Assembly (NCBI GenBank): GCA_964549945.1
Contig: CAZJXD010000001.1
Coordinates: 109,658 to 173,657 of the forward strand
Direction of reading: 5' to 3'
Source: B25-G16 sp964549945
Lineage (GTDB): Bacteria > Desulfobacterota > DSM-4660 > Desulfatiglandales > B25-G16
DNA: 64,000 nt
The notes beneath the pieces were generated by a model, which had not been told where the DNA came from, did no database searches, and was given only the letters and a program-made list of their open reading frames with translations. Made by a program: the position numbers and the translations under genes. Shown piece by piece: positions 8,497 through 16,270 of this stretch (within the stretch, counting starts at the first letter, position 1; the number at the start of each line of letters is the position of its first letter).

Positions 8497-8709
8497 TTAT
8501 ATCTCCGTTACTATGATCGCTTCGGCTTTACACACGGCCTCGCAGGTGCCGCAGCCCAAGCAGTTCTGGCTACGAGCCGGAAAGGACCTTCCTGCCCTCA
8601 TCTCAAAGACATCCACCGGACACAACTCAGCGCACTCACCGCAGCCATTACATCTCGCGCTTTCGACTTTTATCAGATAAACGAAGTATTCCCTCTTTTC
8701 CCTTCCCAC
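8497..8709 (-). CDS. 2[4Fe-4S] ferredoxin, first gene of the Hdr operon
   Basis: Two cysteine motifs (CNGCGECAELCP and CLGCGTCEAVC) mark a bacterial-type dicluster ferredoxin. The frame is open up to an ATG at 8754, but that codon lies inside the palindromic promoter at 8721-8770 and would put promoter sequence into the coding region. The GTG at 8709 leaves a more usual 70-residue ferredoxin; neither start has a good ribosome site. As the leading gene of the Hdr operon it is the likely low-potential carrier between the Hdr complex and the Etf/acyl-CoA dehydrogenase side encoded divergently. Confidence 0.8.
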   Translation of the reverse strand: MGREKREYFVYLIKVESARCNGCGECAELCPVDVFEMRAGRSFPARSQNCLGCGTCEAVCKAEAIIVTEI

Positions 8710-8720
8710 GTGATGCCATT

Positions 8721-8770
8721 TTTTCTTGACAAAGATTTTGTATACAGTATACATATTCTAGTCAAGAAAA
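8721..8770. promoter_or_regulatory. Symmetric divergent promoter with palindromic operator
   Basis: Perfect 10-bp inverted arms TTTTCTTGAC (8721-8730) and GTCAAGAAAA (8761-8770) supply a -35 box for each strand. At the centre lies TGTATACAGTATACA (8739-8753), which contains TATACA -10 boxes for both directions: spacing 16 rightward from TTGACA at 8726, and about 15 leftward from TTGACT. The central palindrome is a good operator candidate and would block both promoters when bound. The same 13-mer occurs at 29938-29950. The GntR/FCD protein encoded at 15524 in the rightward block is the obvious candidate ligand-sensing repressor, by inference. Confidence 0.75.
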
Positions 8771-8905
8771 TAAATAGTGCTGTACCTGGCGCATTTTCCC
8801 CTCAGACAGAGCCTCTTGAATCCGGTAACGGCGGAATAACCAATCCAAGCGATCTGGGCGAAACTCGCACTGAAACGGTTTACCATAGAAAAAAGGAGAA
8901 ACGCC

Positions 8906-10930
8906 ATGGCCCAAGAAAGGAAGCTGTACCCCTCGTTTCGTAATCCATTATGCCTGAAGCTCGATCGTCCCCTTCCAGAGGAGATAGCGGTAATCGGGGC
9001 AGGAACGATCGGGCCCGATATTGGGTATTACCTGAAATCAGCCCTTCCGGGAATAAAACTCTTTCTCGTGGATGTGGTTGAGGAGCCCTTGAAGAACGCC
9101 GAGAAGAGGATCTCCGGATACGTTCAGAAGGCAGCGGACAGAAGGAAGATGACAGAAGATCAGGCCAACGCAATCCTCAGCAATATCACCTACACCATGG
9201 ACTACGAGAAGATCAGTGGATGCGATCTGGTGATTGAGGCCGCCACGGAGAACGTAGCCTTAAAGAAGAAGGTATTCGAGGACGTTGAAGCCCTTGTCAG
9301 CGAGAAGGCCATCCTCACCTCGAATACCAGCTCCATACCTGCTGACAGGATCTTCGCGAACATGAAAAAGCCAGAGAGGTCCACTATAACCCACTTCTTT
9401 GCGCCGGCGTGGCGAAGCCTGCCGGTGGAGGTAATTCGGTGGGAGGGAGCCAGCCAGGAGGTCGTTGATTACCTGTTCTGGTTTTTCGCCCACACGGGCA
9501 AGGCCCCCCTTATAACCGACAACGCCATTTGCTTCATGTTGGACCGGGTCTTCGATAACTGGTGCAATGAGGCCGCCTATCTGCTGGAGCATGCATCCGC
9601 GAGCCAGATAGACAAGGCCGCGGAGGAGTTCGTGTTTGCGGGCCCTTTCTATGTCCTCAATATGGCACGGGGTAACCCCATTATCGTTGAAACCAACACC
9701 CTCCAGATGGAAGAGGGGCCCCACTATAAACCGGCTAGGATCCTGGAATCTGTTGACACGTGGCAAACGCATAGACCAGGTTCAAAGGTGGACGTTCCAG
9801 GGGAGTTAGGTAATCTAATCAGAGACAGATTGCTGGGCATTCTCTTGTCGCAGTCCTTTGATATCATCGATAGGGGGATCGGCACCAGGGAAGACCTCAA
9901 TTTCGGTTGCCAGATCGCCCTGGGATTTAGGAAAGGGCCATTTGATATCATCAGGGAACTCGGTGAGGGAGAGGTCGAGCGGATCATGGCCGAATTCCAG
10001 AAGGAAAGGCCCGGATTTCCGGGGCCGAGGCAACCCCTCTCCGCATACCAGGAGTTCCCGCGCCACCTCATCGTTGATGAGATGGACGGGGTTGTGATTA
10101 TCACCCTCAGGAGACCGCAGGCGATGAATGCCATCAGCGACGAGATAAATGATGAGATCCTCTCGGTGTTGAGGGAACACATCGATAACCCGGAGGTGAG
10201 GGGATTTGTGATCACCGGATACGGGAACAGCGCCTTCTCGGCGGGTGCGGATATCGGTAAGTTCCCGCAGACCCTCGGAAACAAGGATGCGGCGCTTCAC
10301 TACGCAAAGGACTGCGCACAGGTACAGCTCTTCATGGACCGGATGGAGAAACCGATAGTCGCGGCGATAAACGGCATGGCCCTGGGTGGGGGTCTGGAGG
10401 TGGCGCTTCGATGTCATGGAATGGTGGCCACCAAAAACGCGATCTTCCAGTTCCCTGAGATCACCCTCGGGATCCTGCCAGGCATCGGCGGGTGCATCGT
10501 CCCCTATCGGAAGTGGCCTCAGGGAGCGAAGCTCTTTCATGAGATGATCTGCTTTGCCAGGCGCATTACCGCCAATGAGGCTTCCGATATCGGTATGGTG
10601 GATAGGATCGCAGATGACTACTCTGAGATGATCAGGGAGGCGGTAAAAGCGGTCCACGGCTTGCAGGGGAAGATCAGAAGGATCCCCGATGGACCTGTTG
10701 ATATCCCGGAGATAACCATCCCTGAGAAGCCCATGGCGGGAAAGCTGCCCTTAAGCAAGGAGGCCATCTCGATTATCGCAAAGACCATCAAGACAGGAGC
10801 GGCTGCCGGTTCCTTTGCCGAGGCCCTTGAGATAGGGTATCGAGGATCCGCTGAGATTGCCTGCACAGAGGCGGCAAAGGAAGGGATCTCGGCCTTCCTC
10901 GAGAAGAGAAGGCCGGAGTTCAAGAGGTAG
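8906..10930 (+). CDS. 3-hydroxyacyl-CoA dehydrogenase / enoyl-CoA hydratase fusion
   Basis: The 674-residue protein has an NAD-binding dehydrogenase half first (IGAGTIG, residues 30-36; catalytic-type His163 in THFFAP) and a crotonase half after about residue 360. The crotonase half has the oxyanion loop SAGADI near 445 and both catalytic glutamates, E498 in GGGLEV and E518 in FPEITLG, 20 residues apart as in rat enoyl-CoA hydratase. This order is the reverse of FadB/FadJ and is known from archaeal and some anaerobe bifunctional enzymes. It would hydrate an enoyl-CoA and oxidise the hydroxyacyl-CoA with NAD. It is the first gene after the divergent promoter, with an AAAAAAGGAGAAA ribosome site. 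Confidence 0.92.
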   Translation: MAQERKLYPSFRNPLCLKLDRPLPEEIAVIGAGTIGPDIGYYLKSALPGIKLFLVDVVEEPLKNAEKRISGYVQKAADRRKMTEDQANAILSNITYTMDYEKISGCDLVIEAATENVALKKKVFEDVEALVSEKAILTSNTSSIPADRIFANMKKPERSTITHFFAPAWRSLPVEVIRWEGASQEVVDYLFWFFAHTGKAPLITDNAICFMLDRVFDNWCNEAAYLLEHASASQIDKAAEEFVFAGPFYVLNMARGNPIIVETNTLQMEEGPHYKPARILESVDTWQTHRPGSKVDVPGELGNLIRDRLLGILLSQSFDIIDRGIGTREDLNFGCQIALGFRKGPFDIIRELGEGEVERIMAEFQKERPGFPGPRQPLSAYQEFPRHLIVDEMDGVVIITLRRPQAMNAISDEINDEILSVLREHIDNPEVRGFVITGYGNSAFSAGADIGKFPQTLGNKDAALHYAKDCAQVQLFMDRMEKPIVAAINGMALGGGLEVALRCHGMVATKNAIFQFPEITLGILPGIGGCIVPYRKWPQGAKLFHEMICFARRITANEASDIGMVDRIADDYSEMIREAVKAVHGLQGKIRRIPDGPVDIPEITIPEKPMAGKLPLSKEAISIIAKTIKTGAAAGSFAEALEIGYRGSAEIACTEAAKEGISAFLEKRRPEFKR

Positions 10931-11013
10931 GTGGCTTTGACGTTATCCTGAGGGATGGGGAATCCATATAGACCCGTGATTTGTGTTCGGGCTGCTGCAA
11001 GAGGAGAAGCACT

Positions 11014-12204
11014 ATGGAGCTATTTAGGGATATGACAATACTATCCCTGGAGCAGGCAACAACCCTGCCCTACCTCACCTACAGGCTCGTCCAGGACGGG
11101 ATGAATGTAGTTAGAGTCGAACATCCGGTCTATGGTGACCCAAACCGGATGATCGGGGAGAACTACCTCAAAGAAGAGCGGATGCATTGCTATTACCTCT
11201 GTATTAATGCAGGGAAAAAGGCGATTACCCTTAACCTGGCAGAGGAAAAGGGCAAGCAAATCTTACGAGAGCTTATCGTGAAACTCAAGGTTGATATCTT
11301 TGCCACCAATCAACTGCCGAGAAACTATGGAAAGTTGGGAGTGGATTACGAGACGTTAAGAGAGATTAAATCGGATATTATCTGGCTGGGCATTACAGGC
11401 TTTGGGCCCGAGATTAATGAGGCGGCTTATGAGCCGATCCTCGAGGCGAGATCCGGATTAATGGAGGTAACCGGAGAGCCTGACGGTGAACCCCAATCGC
11501 TTGGTATACCCTTGGCCGATATGGGCACAAGCGAACACGCCTACGGGCTGCTGATGAAGGCCCTATTGAAGCGGGAGAGGACAGGCGAGGGATCAAGGAT
11601 CGATATATCTATGCTTGAGTCGGCAACCTCCTGGCTCACCGTGGCAACGACGTTAACGGCAACCTTTGGCGAAAAAGTGACAAGATCCGGAAATACCCAT
11701 CAATACTTTGCACCTGTATCCGTTTTTAAGACAAAGAACGGCTATGTATACATGGCCGTTGGTAATGATCGACAATGGAAGGCTTTTGCGTCGCTGCCCC
11801 GGTTTCAGCTCCTCGATAAACCGGAATACGAGAAAAACGAGGGCAGAATACATGACGTAGTGAACCTGAACAAATCGATCAGCGAGGTCTTAGAAACGCT
11901 TACCTCGGAAGAGCTCATTGAAAAGTTCAACAAGATAGGGCTCCCCATAAGCAAGATCAACACCATCCCCGAGGTATTGGATGATCCCCTCATGAAAAGG
12001 AGGCTTCTTAAATCCAGGGATTCAAAATCGGGGCTTGAACTCACACTTGCACCAGCACCGTTTGTGACACCATTTCTCGATGAGTCTAACAACACGCTTT
12101 CCTTCCCCCCCAGATTCGGAGAGCACAACAGGGAGATATATTGCCACATCCTCGGCTATTCCGAGGACGAGGTAACCAGGTTCAAGGAAGAAGGGGTAAT
12201 ATAG
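11014..12204 (+). CDS. Family III CoA-transferase (CaiB/BaiF type)
   Basis: The start is taken at ATG 11014, preceded by AAGAGGAGAAG; a TTG 33 bases earlier would add a non-conserved Cys-rich tail. The 396-residue protein shows family III features along its length, and Asp169 in PLADMGTS falls exactly at the position of the catalytic aspartate of formyl-CoA transferase. Such enzymes move CoA between carboxylic acids, for example from succinyl-CoA to a new substrate, without ATP. Here it probably activates the acid degraded by this cluster or recovers CoA from a product. It lies between the bifunctional beta-oxidation gene and etfB, whose ATG follows its stop by 2 bases. Confidence 0.9.
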   Translation: MELFRDMTILSLEQATTLPYLTYRLVQDGMNVVRVEHPVYGDPNRMIGENYLKEERMHCYYLCINAGKKAITLNLAEEKGKQILRELIVKLKVDIFATNQLPRNYGKLGVDYETLREIKSDIIWLGITGFGPEINEAAYEPILEARSGLMEVTGEPDGEPQSLGIPLADMGTSEHAYGLLMKALLKRERTGEGSRIDISMLESATSWLTVATTLTATFGEKVTRSGNTHQYFAPVSVFKTKNGYVYMAVGNDRQWKAFASLPRFQLLDKPEYEKNEGRIHDVVNLNKSISEVLETLTSEELIEKFNKIGLPISKINTIPEVLDDPLMKRRLLKSRDSKSGLELTLAPAPFVTPFLDESNNTLSFPPRFGEHNREIYCHILGYSEDEVTRFKEEGVI

Positions 12205-12206
12205 CC

Positions 12207-12998
12207 ATGCGAATCATCGTCCTTATCAAGCAGGTGCCCGACACCACGGAGATCAAGATCGATCAGAAGACCGGCACACTCATCAGGGAGGGTGTAGAGA
12301 GCATTATCAATCCTGATGACAGGCATGCCATTGAGCTCGCCGTGACATTAAAAGGGGATCATGGGGGAAAGGCCACGGTGCTCTCAATGGGCCCTCCCCA
12401 GGCGATCGATGCTATCTCCGAGGCAATGGGGATGGGCATCGATGAGGGAATACTGCTTACCGACAGGAATTTTGCAGGTGCGGATACCTGGGCCACCGCA
12501 TTCACGCTTGGAATGGCCATAAAGAGGCTAAGGAGATACGATCTGATCATCTGCGGAAGGCAGGCGATCGACGGCGACACGGCCCAGATAGGCCCCCAGG
12601 TCGCGGAGTTCTTGGGCCTGCCCCAGCTTACCTATGTGAGGGGGATCGAGGAGATCGACGAGAAACGCATCGTGGTCCAGAGAAGCCTGGAGGACGGCTA
12701 CGAGAGGATGGCTTCCCCGCTTCCCGCCTTGATTACCGTCATAGGCGAGATAAACAGGCCGAGGTCTCCAAGGGTGGATCTCCTCATCGACGCCTGCAAG
12801 GATGTGGCGAATATCAAGATCTGGGATGTGGCGGACTTAGGTCTCACTGTGCAGGAGGTCGGTTTAAGAGGCTCTCTCACACGGGTGATCAAGACGTTTC
12901 CCCCCAAGTCCAAGAGGGAGGGGGAGATGTTAAAGGGCAGTAAGGATGAAGTAGTGAGTCAACTGTTAGATAGGATGCACAGCAAACATCTTGTGTAA
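12207..12998 (+). CDS. etfB: Electron transfer flavoprotein beta subunit
   Basis: The ATG at 12207 begins MRIIVLIKQVPDT, the standard EtfB N-terminus; the longer open frame starting at 12141 overlaps the CoA-transferase gene and is not used. The EtfB signature is present as GDTAQIGPQVAEFLGLP, and the protein is 263 residues, the usual length. The conserved GRQAIDGDTAQ region is seen in both plain and bifurcating Etfs. It pairs with the ferredoxin-fused EtfA encoded 166 bases downstream, past a repeat. Together they accept electrons from the acyl-CoA dehydrogenase that follows. Confidence 0.94.
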   Translation: MRIIVLIKQVPDTTEIKIDQKTGTLIREGVESIINPDDRHAIELAVTLKGDHGGKATVLSMGPPQAIDAISEAMGMGIDEGILLTDRNFAGADTWATAFTLGMAIKRLRRYDLIICGRQAIDGDTAQIGPQVAEFLGLPQLTYVRGIEEIDEKRIVVQRSLEDGYERMASPLPALITVIGEINRPRSPRVDLLIDACKDVANIKIWDVADLGLTVQEVGLRGSLTRVIKTFPPKSKREGEMLKGSKDEVVSQLLDRMHSKHLV

Positions 12999-13018
12999 GG
13001 AGAACGTAGCGTTTTGGC

Positions 13019-13142
13019 TGGAGTATTGGAGCATTGGAGAAGTGGAGCAATGGATTAATGTCTGAACGTAACTCTATCGTAGAGAAATGTAAAAAAATCC
13101 TCTGATCACCATTACTCCAGCACTCCAATTCTCCATTATTCC
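13019..13142. repeat. Inverted arrays of an 8-bp TGGAGNNN word
   Basis: Five TGGAGNNN units run rightward at 13019-13054, and a matching set runs on the other strand at about 13109-13142. About 55 unrelated bases lie between. The element separates etfB from etfA, which are normally adjacent, so it looks like an insertion into an operon. The word length and lack of unique spacers exclude a CRISPR. The two arms could pair as a long imperfect hairpin in the mRNA and might alter the ratio of the two subunits. Confidence 0.6.
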
Positions 13143-13164
13143 ATAAATCTTAAGGGGATTACCT

Positions 13165-14358
13165 ATGGCTATAGCGATCGATGGGGATCTCTGCAACGGT
13201 TGCGGGAGATGTATAAAGGTCTGTCCATACGCCGGGGTAGAGCTGCGAGAGGGAGGGGCGGTACTCACCGAAAGATGCACGGCCTGTGGCGCATGCATAG
13301 AGGTATGTAAGGTCGAGGCCATCCGCTCTGATATCAAAGAGAGAGAGATACCGGATTTTAGCGATTATCAAGGTGTATGGGTATTCGCGGAGCAGAGGGA
13401 TGGGGCTCTCAGCAGGGTAACCTTTGAGCTCTTAGGCCTCGGGCAGAGGCTCGCCGAAGAGCTCAATCAGGAGCTCTCGGCGGTGCTTCTGGGGCATGAG
13501 GTAGCGCATCTGGTCGAGGAGCTCCAGGAGTTCGGGGCCCAGAATATCTACCTTGCCCAGCACAAACTTCTCGCCCATTACCAGACAAATCCGTATGCGA
13601 AGGTTCTCTCTGGGATCGTATCGGAGCTTAAGCCCTGCATCCTTCTGATCGGCGCGAGCAGCATCGGACGTGATCTCGCGCCCAGGGTTTCCATGAGTCT
13701 CAATCTCGGGCTCACCGCCGACTGCACGGGGCTCGCCGTTGATCCAAACGATGGCTCCCTGCTTCAGACCAGACCGGCCTTTGGTGGAAACGTGATGGCA
13801 ACGATAAAGACTCCCTACAGCAGGCCTCAGATGACAACGGTGAGGCCGGGCGTGATGGAGGCGAAACGGAGTGATGGTTCGAAACAGTGCAGGGTAATTG
13901 AGAAGAAGGTGAAATTGCTGGACAAAGACAGGCTCACCGAGGTCTTGGAGGCGGTGCGGGAGAGGAAAAGTGGCGTCGATCTCTGCGATGCCACGGTGAT
14001 TGTGGCAGGCGGAAGGGGTGTAGGATCGAAGGAGGGTTTGGAGTGTATATTCTCGCTTGCCGAGGCTCTGGATGGCGAGGTCGCTGGCACGAGGATGGTC
14101 ATCGAGGAGGGATGGCTTCCGGCAGAGAGGCAGGTAGGGCAGACAGGTCAGACGGTGAGGCCCGAGCTCTACATTGCATGTGGTATATCCGGCGCGATCC
14201 AGCACAGGGCCGGAATGCTCGGATCGCGCTATGTGGTTGCCATTAACACCGATGAGAGGGCCCCCATCTTCGAGGTGGCCGACTGGGGTATCGTTGGAAA
14301 CCTTCACGAGATTGTCCCCACATTGGCCGGCGCACTGAGAGAGAGAAAGGCGGGATAG
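13165..14358 (+). CDS. etfA: Electron transfer flavoprotein alpha subunit with N-terminal 2[4Fe-4S] ferredoxin domain
   Basis: Residues 1-60 form a ferredoxin with two cysteine sets (C10, C13, C16, C20 and C38, C41, C44, C48). The remainder is EtfA, with the C-terminal FAD-binding region CGISGAIQHRAGM followed by AINTDERAPIFEVADWGIVG. Ferredoxin-fused EtfA is known from CarE, the Etf of the electron-bifurcating caffeyl-CoA reductase of Acetobacterium. That precedent suggests that this EtfAB exchanges electrons with ferredoxin or NADH as well as with an acyl-CoA dehydrogenase. Whether it bifurcates or confurcates cannot be decided from sequence. The dehydrogenase gene begins 4 bases after its stop. 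Confidence 0.93.
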   Translation: MAIAIDGDLCNGCGRCIKVCPYAGVELREGGAVLTERCTACGACIEVCKVEAIRSDIKEREIPDFSDYQGVWVFAEQRDGALSRVTFELLGLGQRLAEELNQELSAVLLGHEVAHLVEELQEFGAQNIYLAQHKLLAHYQTNPYAKVLSGIVSELKPCILLIGASSIGRDLAPRVSMSLNLGLTADCTGLAVDPNDGSLLQTRPAFGGNVMATIKTPYSRPQMTTVRPGVMEAKRSDGSKQCRVIEKKVKLLDKDRLTEVLEAVRERKSGVDLCDATVIVAGGRGVGSKEGLECIFSLAEALDGEVAGTRMVIEEGWLPAERQVGQTGQTVRPELYIACGISGAIQHRAGMLGSRYVVAINTDERAPIFEVADWGIVGNLHEIVPTLAGALRERKAG

Positions 14359-14362
14359 GGAG

Positions 14363-15499
14363 ATGATGGTACGTTCGGATATGGAGGAACTTCTGCGTAG
14401 GGTCATGGCACGGTTTGTGGATGAAGAGGTTATCCCCGTTGCCAGGGAGATCGATGATAGGGGTGAGTTCCCCTTTGACCTATTCAAAAGGCTCGCCGAT
14501 ATGGGCATCCTTGGAATCAGGTATCCCAAGAAAGCGGGAGGTTCAGGGGGAAATACTACCCTTTACTGTATCTCGGTTGAGGAGTTGGCACGGGGGCTCA
14601 TGAGCCTGGCCGCGATCACCGCCATGCAGTGCCTTATGGCCACCAACGGCCTCTATCTCTATGGTACCAAGCAGATGCATGAGGAGTACTTACGGCCTGC
14701 CTTGAGGGGTGAGAAGATCGGCGCATTTCAGCTCACCGAGCCCGAGGCGGGATCGGATCTCGGCAATGTTCGTACCAGGGCCACCAAGGTCAAGGATGGG
14801 TGGGTCATCAACGGAATGAAGACCTGGTCAACGAGCGGCCCCTATGGAGACTTCCACACGGTGCTGTGCCAGACCGATCTGGACAGGGGATTAAAGGGGC
14901 TCATGTTCGTCTTCATCCCCAGCGATACCCCCGGGTTCTCTCACAGCAAGAAGTTCGACACGCTGGGCACGAGAACATCGGCCCTCTCAGAGATCTACTT
15001 CAATAATTGTCATGTTCCTGACGAATACATGCTGGGGGAGCTGGGCAGGGGCCTTGATGTCTTGTTGACCATCTTGGCGGAGATCAGGGTGATGACCGGG
15101 TGTCTGGCCATTGGATTGCTTCGCGCGGCAATGGATGATTCCATAAGGTATTGTAAGGAGAGGGTACAGTTTGGCAGGCCGATCGGCACGTATCAGCTCA
15201 TCCAGGCAAAGATCGCGAATATGGCCGTCAATCTAGAGGCGAGCAACCTCATGTGCTATAAGGTGACCCATCTCGTTGACAAAGGCATTGCCTGTTTAAA
15301 TGAGGCGTCCATGGCCAAGTATTTTGCAACCGAGGCCGCATGCTCCGCGGCGGATGAGGCCATGAGGATCTTCGGCGCCTACGCCTATTCAATGGAATAC
15401 AACGTGCAGAGGTATTACAGGGACAACCGTTTCTTGCTCTACGGCGGGGGGACGCACGAGGTGCTTCAGACCACGATTGCGAGGCAGTACCTGCGGTAG
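14363..15499 (+). CDS. Acyl-CoA dehydrogenase family protein with atypical catalytic site
   Basis: The 378-residue protein is full length for the family and has the FAD-binding motifs AFQLTEPEAGSD and a C-terminal GTHEVLQTTIARQYL. In most members the catalytic base is the Glu of YEGT near the C-terminus; here the stretch is YGGGT and that position is Gly362. The alternative position used by isovaleryl-CoA dehydrogenase (Glu directly before Arg on helix G) is Ile in AEIRVMTG, although a Glu lies one residue earlier. The base may therefore be displaced, as in cyclohexanecarboxyl-CoA-type dehydrogenases, or the substrate may be unusual. It follows etfBA directly and is the likely electron donor to that Etf. 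Confidence 0.9.
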   Translation: MMVRSDMEELLRRVMARFVDEEVIPVAREIDDRGEFPFDLFKRLADMGILGIRYPKKAGGSGGNTTLYCISVEELARGLMSLAAITAMQCLMATNGLYLYGTKQMHEEYLRPALRGEKIGAFQLTEPEAGSDLGNVRTRATKVKDGWVINGMKTWSTSGPYGDFHTVLCQTDLDRGLKGLMFVFIPSDTPGFSHSKKFDTLGTRTSALSEIYFNNCHVPDEYMLGELGRGLDVLLTILAEIRVMTGCLAIGLLRAAMDDSIRYCKERVQFGRPIGTYQLIQAKIANMAVNLEASNLMCYKVTHLVDKGIACLNEASMAKYFATEAACSAADEAMRIFGAYAYSMEYNVQRYYRDNRFLLYGGGTHEVLQTTIARQYLR

Positions 15500-15523
15500 C
15501 GGTGTAAAAAGACGATTGATCAC

Positions 15524-16237
15524 ATGGAAAAAGGACCACTACATACGAACAAAGGGAATTCTACCCTGATAAAGCCCATTAAAAAGGAGAACCTCGGGAG
15601 CCAGGTCTTTGAGCAGATAAAGGGGATGATCCTGAGGGGGGAGATCCCTCCCGAAAGACGCATGATAGAAAGCGAGATTGCCCTCTCAATGGGCATTAGC
15701 AGAACCCCAGTCAGAGAGGCAGTACATAAGCTTGAGGCAGAAGGCTTCCTCACGCCCCTTCCCAAGGGAGGGTATGTGGTGAGAGGGCTCACCATCTCCG
15801 ATATCGAGGACACCTTCGACATCCGGAGTATTCTGGAGAGCTTTGCCGGGTATCTCACCGCCAAGAGGCATGTTGAGGATGAGCTTATCGCTCTGGAGGT
15901 GAAGATAGATGAGTTTCAGCGATATCTGGACGGAGGTAATCTAAAAAGACTCGCCGTGGTAAATACCGAGTTCCATGAAGCCCTTTACGCAATGAGCAAG
16001 AGCCCTCGGTTAACAAAGATGATTCATGGTCTCAGGGATGAGATCTACTTTTTAAGAAAGATCATACTCAAATCGGAGGAGATGGCTCGATTGTCCAATA
16101 AGGATCATAGAGAGATAGTAGATGCCATAAAGAAAAGAGAGGCGGAAAAGGTAGAGAGGCAGCTCAAAGAGCATATCTTAAGGGGTAAGGACTTTGTCCT
16201 CAATGAAATCAAGAAGGGAAATGTGAGCATTAGCTAA
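15524..16237 (+). CDS. GntR family regulator, FCD (FadR) subfamily
   Basis: Residues 24-90 form a winged helix-turn-helix (SQVFEQIKGMILRGEIPP, then SRTPVREAVHKLEAEGFL). Residues 95-225 form an FCD ligand-binding domain with the metal-site histidines H151 (FHEAL), H195 (DHREI) and H217 (KEHIL); the usual Asp before the first is Asn147. FCD regulators commonly bind carboxylic acids or acyl-CoAs at such a site. It lies inside the catabolic operon, 24 bases after the acyl-CoA dehydrogenase. The palindrome GTATAC-A-GTATAC at 8740 and 29938 has the GT...AC symmetry of GntR operators and is its most likely target; this is inference. Confidence 0.9.
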   Translation: MEKGPLHTNKGNSTLIKPIKKENLGSQVFEQIKGMILRGEIPPERRMIESEIALSMGISRTPVREAVHKLEAEGFLTPLPKGGYVVRGLTISDIEDTFDIRSILESFAGYLTAKRHVEDELIALEVKIDEFQRYLDGGNLKRLAVVNTEFHEALYAMSKSPRLTKMIHGLRDEIYFLRKIILKSEEMARLSNKDHREIVDAIKKREAEKVERQLKEHILRGKDFVLNEIKKGNVSIS

Positions 16238-16270
16238 CCCGCGACTAACAAGGATAGATGTGGAGAAGAC

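Noticed and set aside
8710..8754. ATG at 8754 as the ferredoxin start
   Set aside because: It lies inside the symmetric promoter/operator and would encode residues not typical of ferredoxins; GTG 8709 is preferred, although with a weak ribosome site.
13019..13142. CRISPR-like array of TGGAGNNN
   Set aside because: The unit is 8 bp with no unique spacers, occurs in inverse orientation on both sides, and no cas gene is near.
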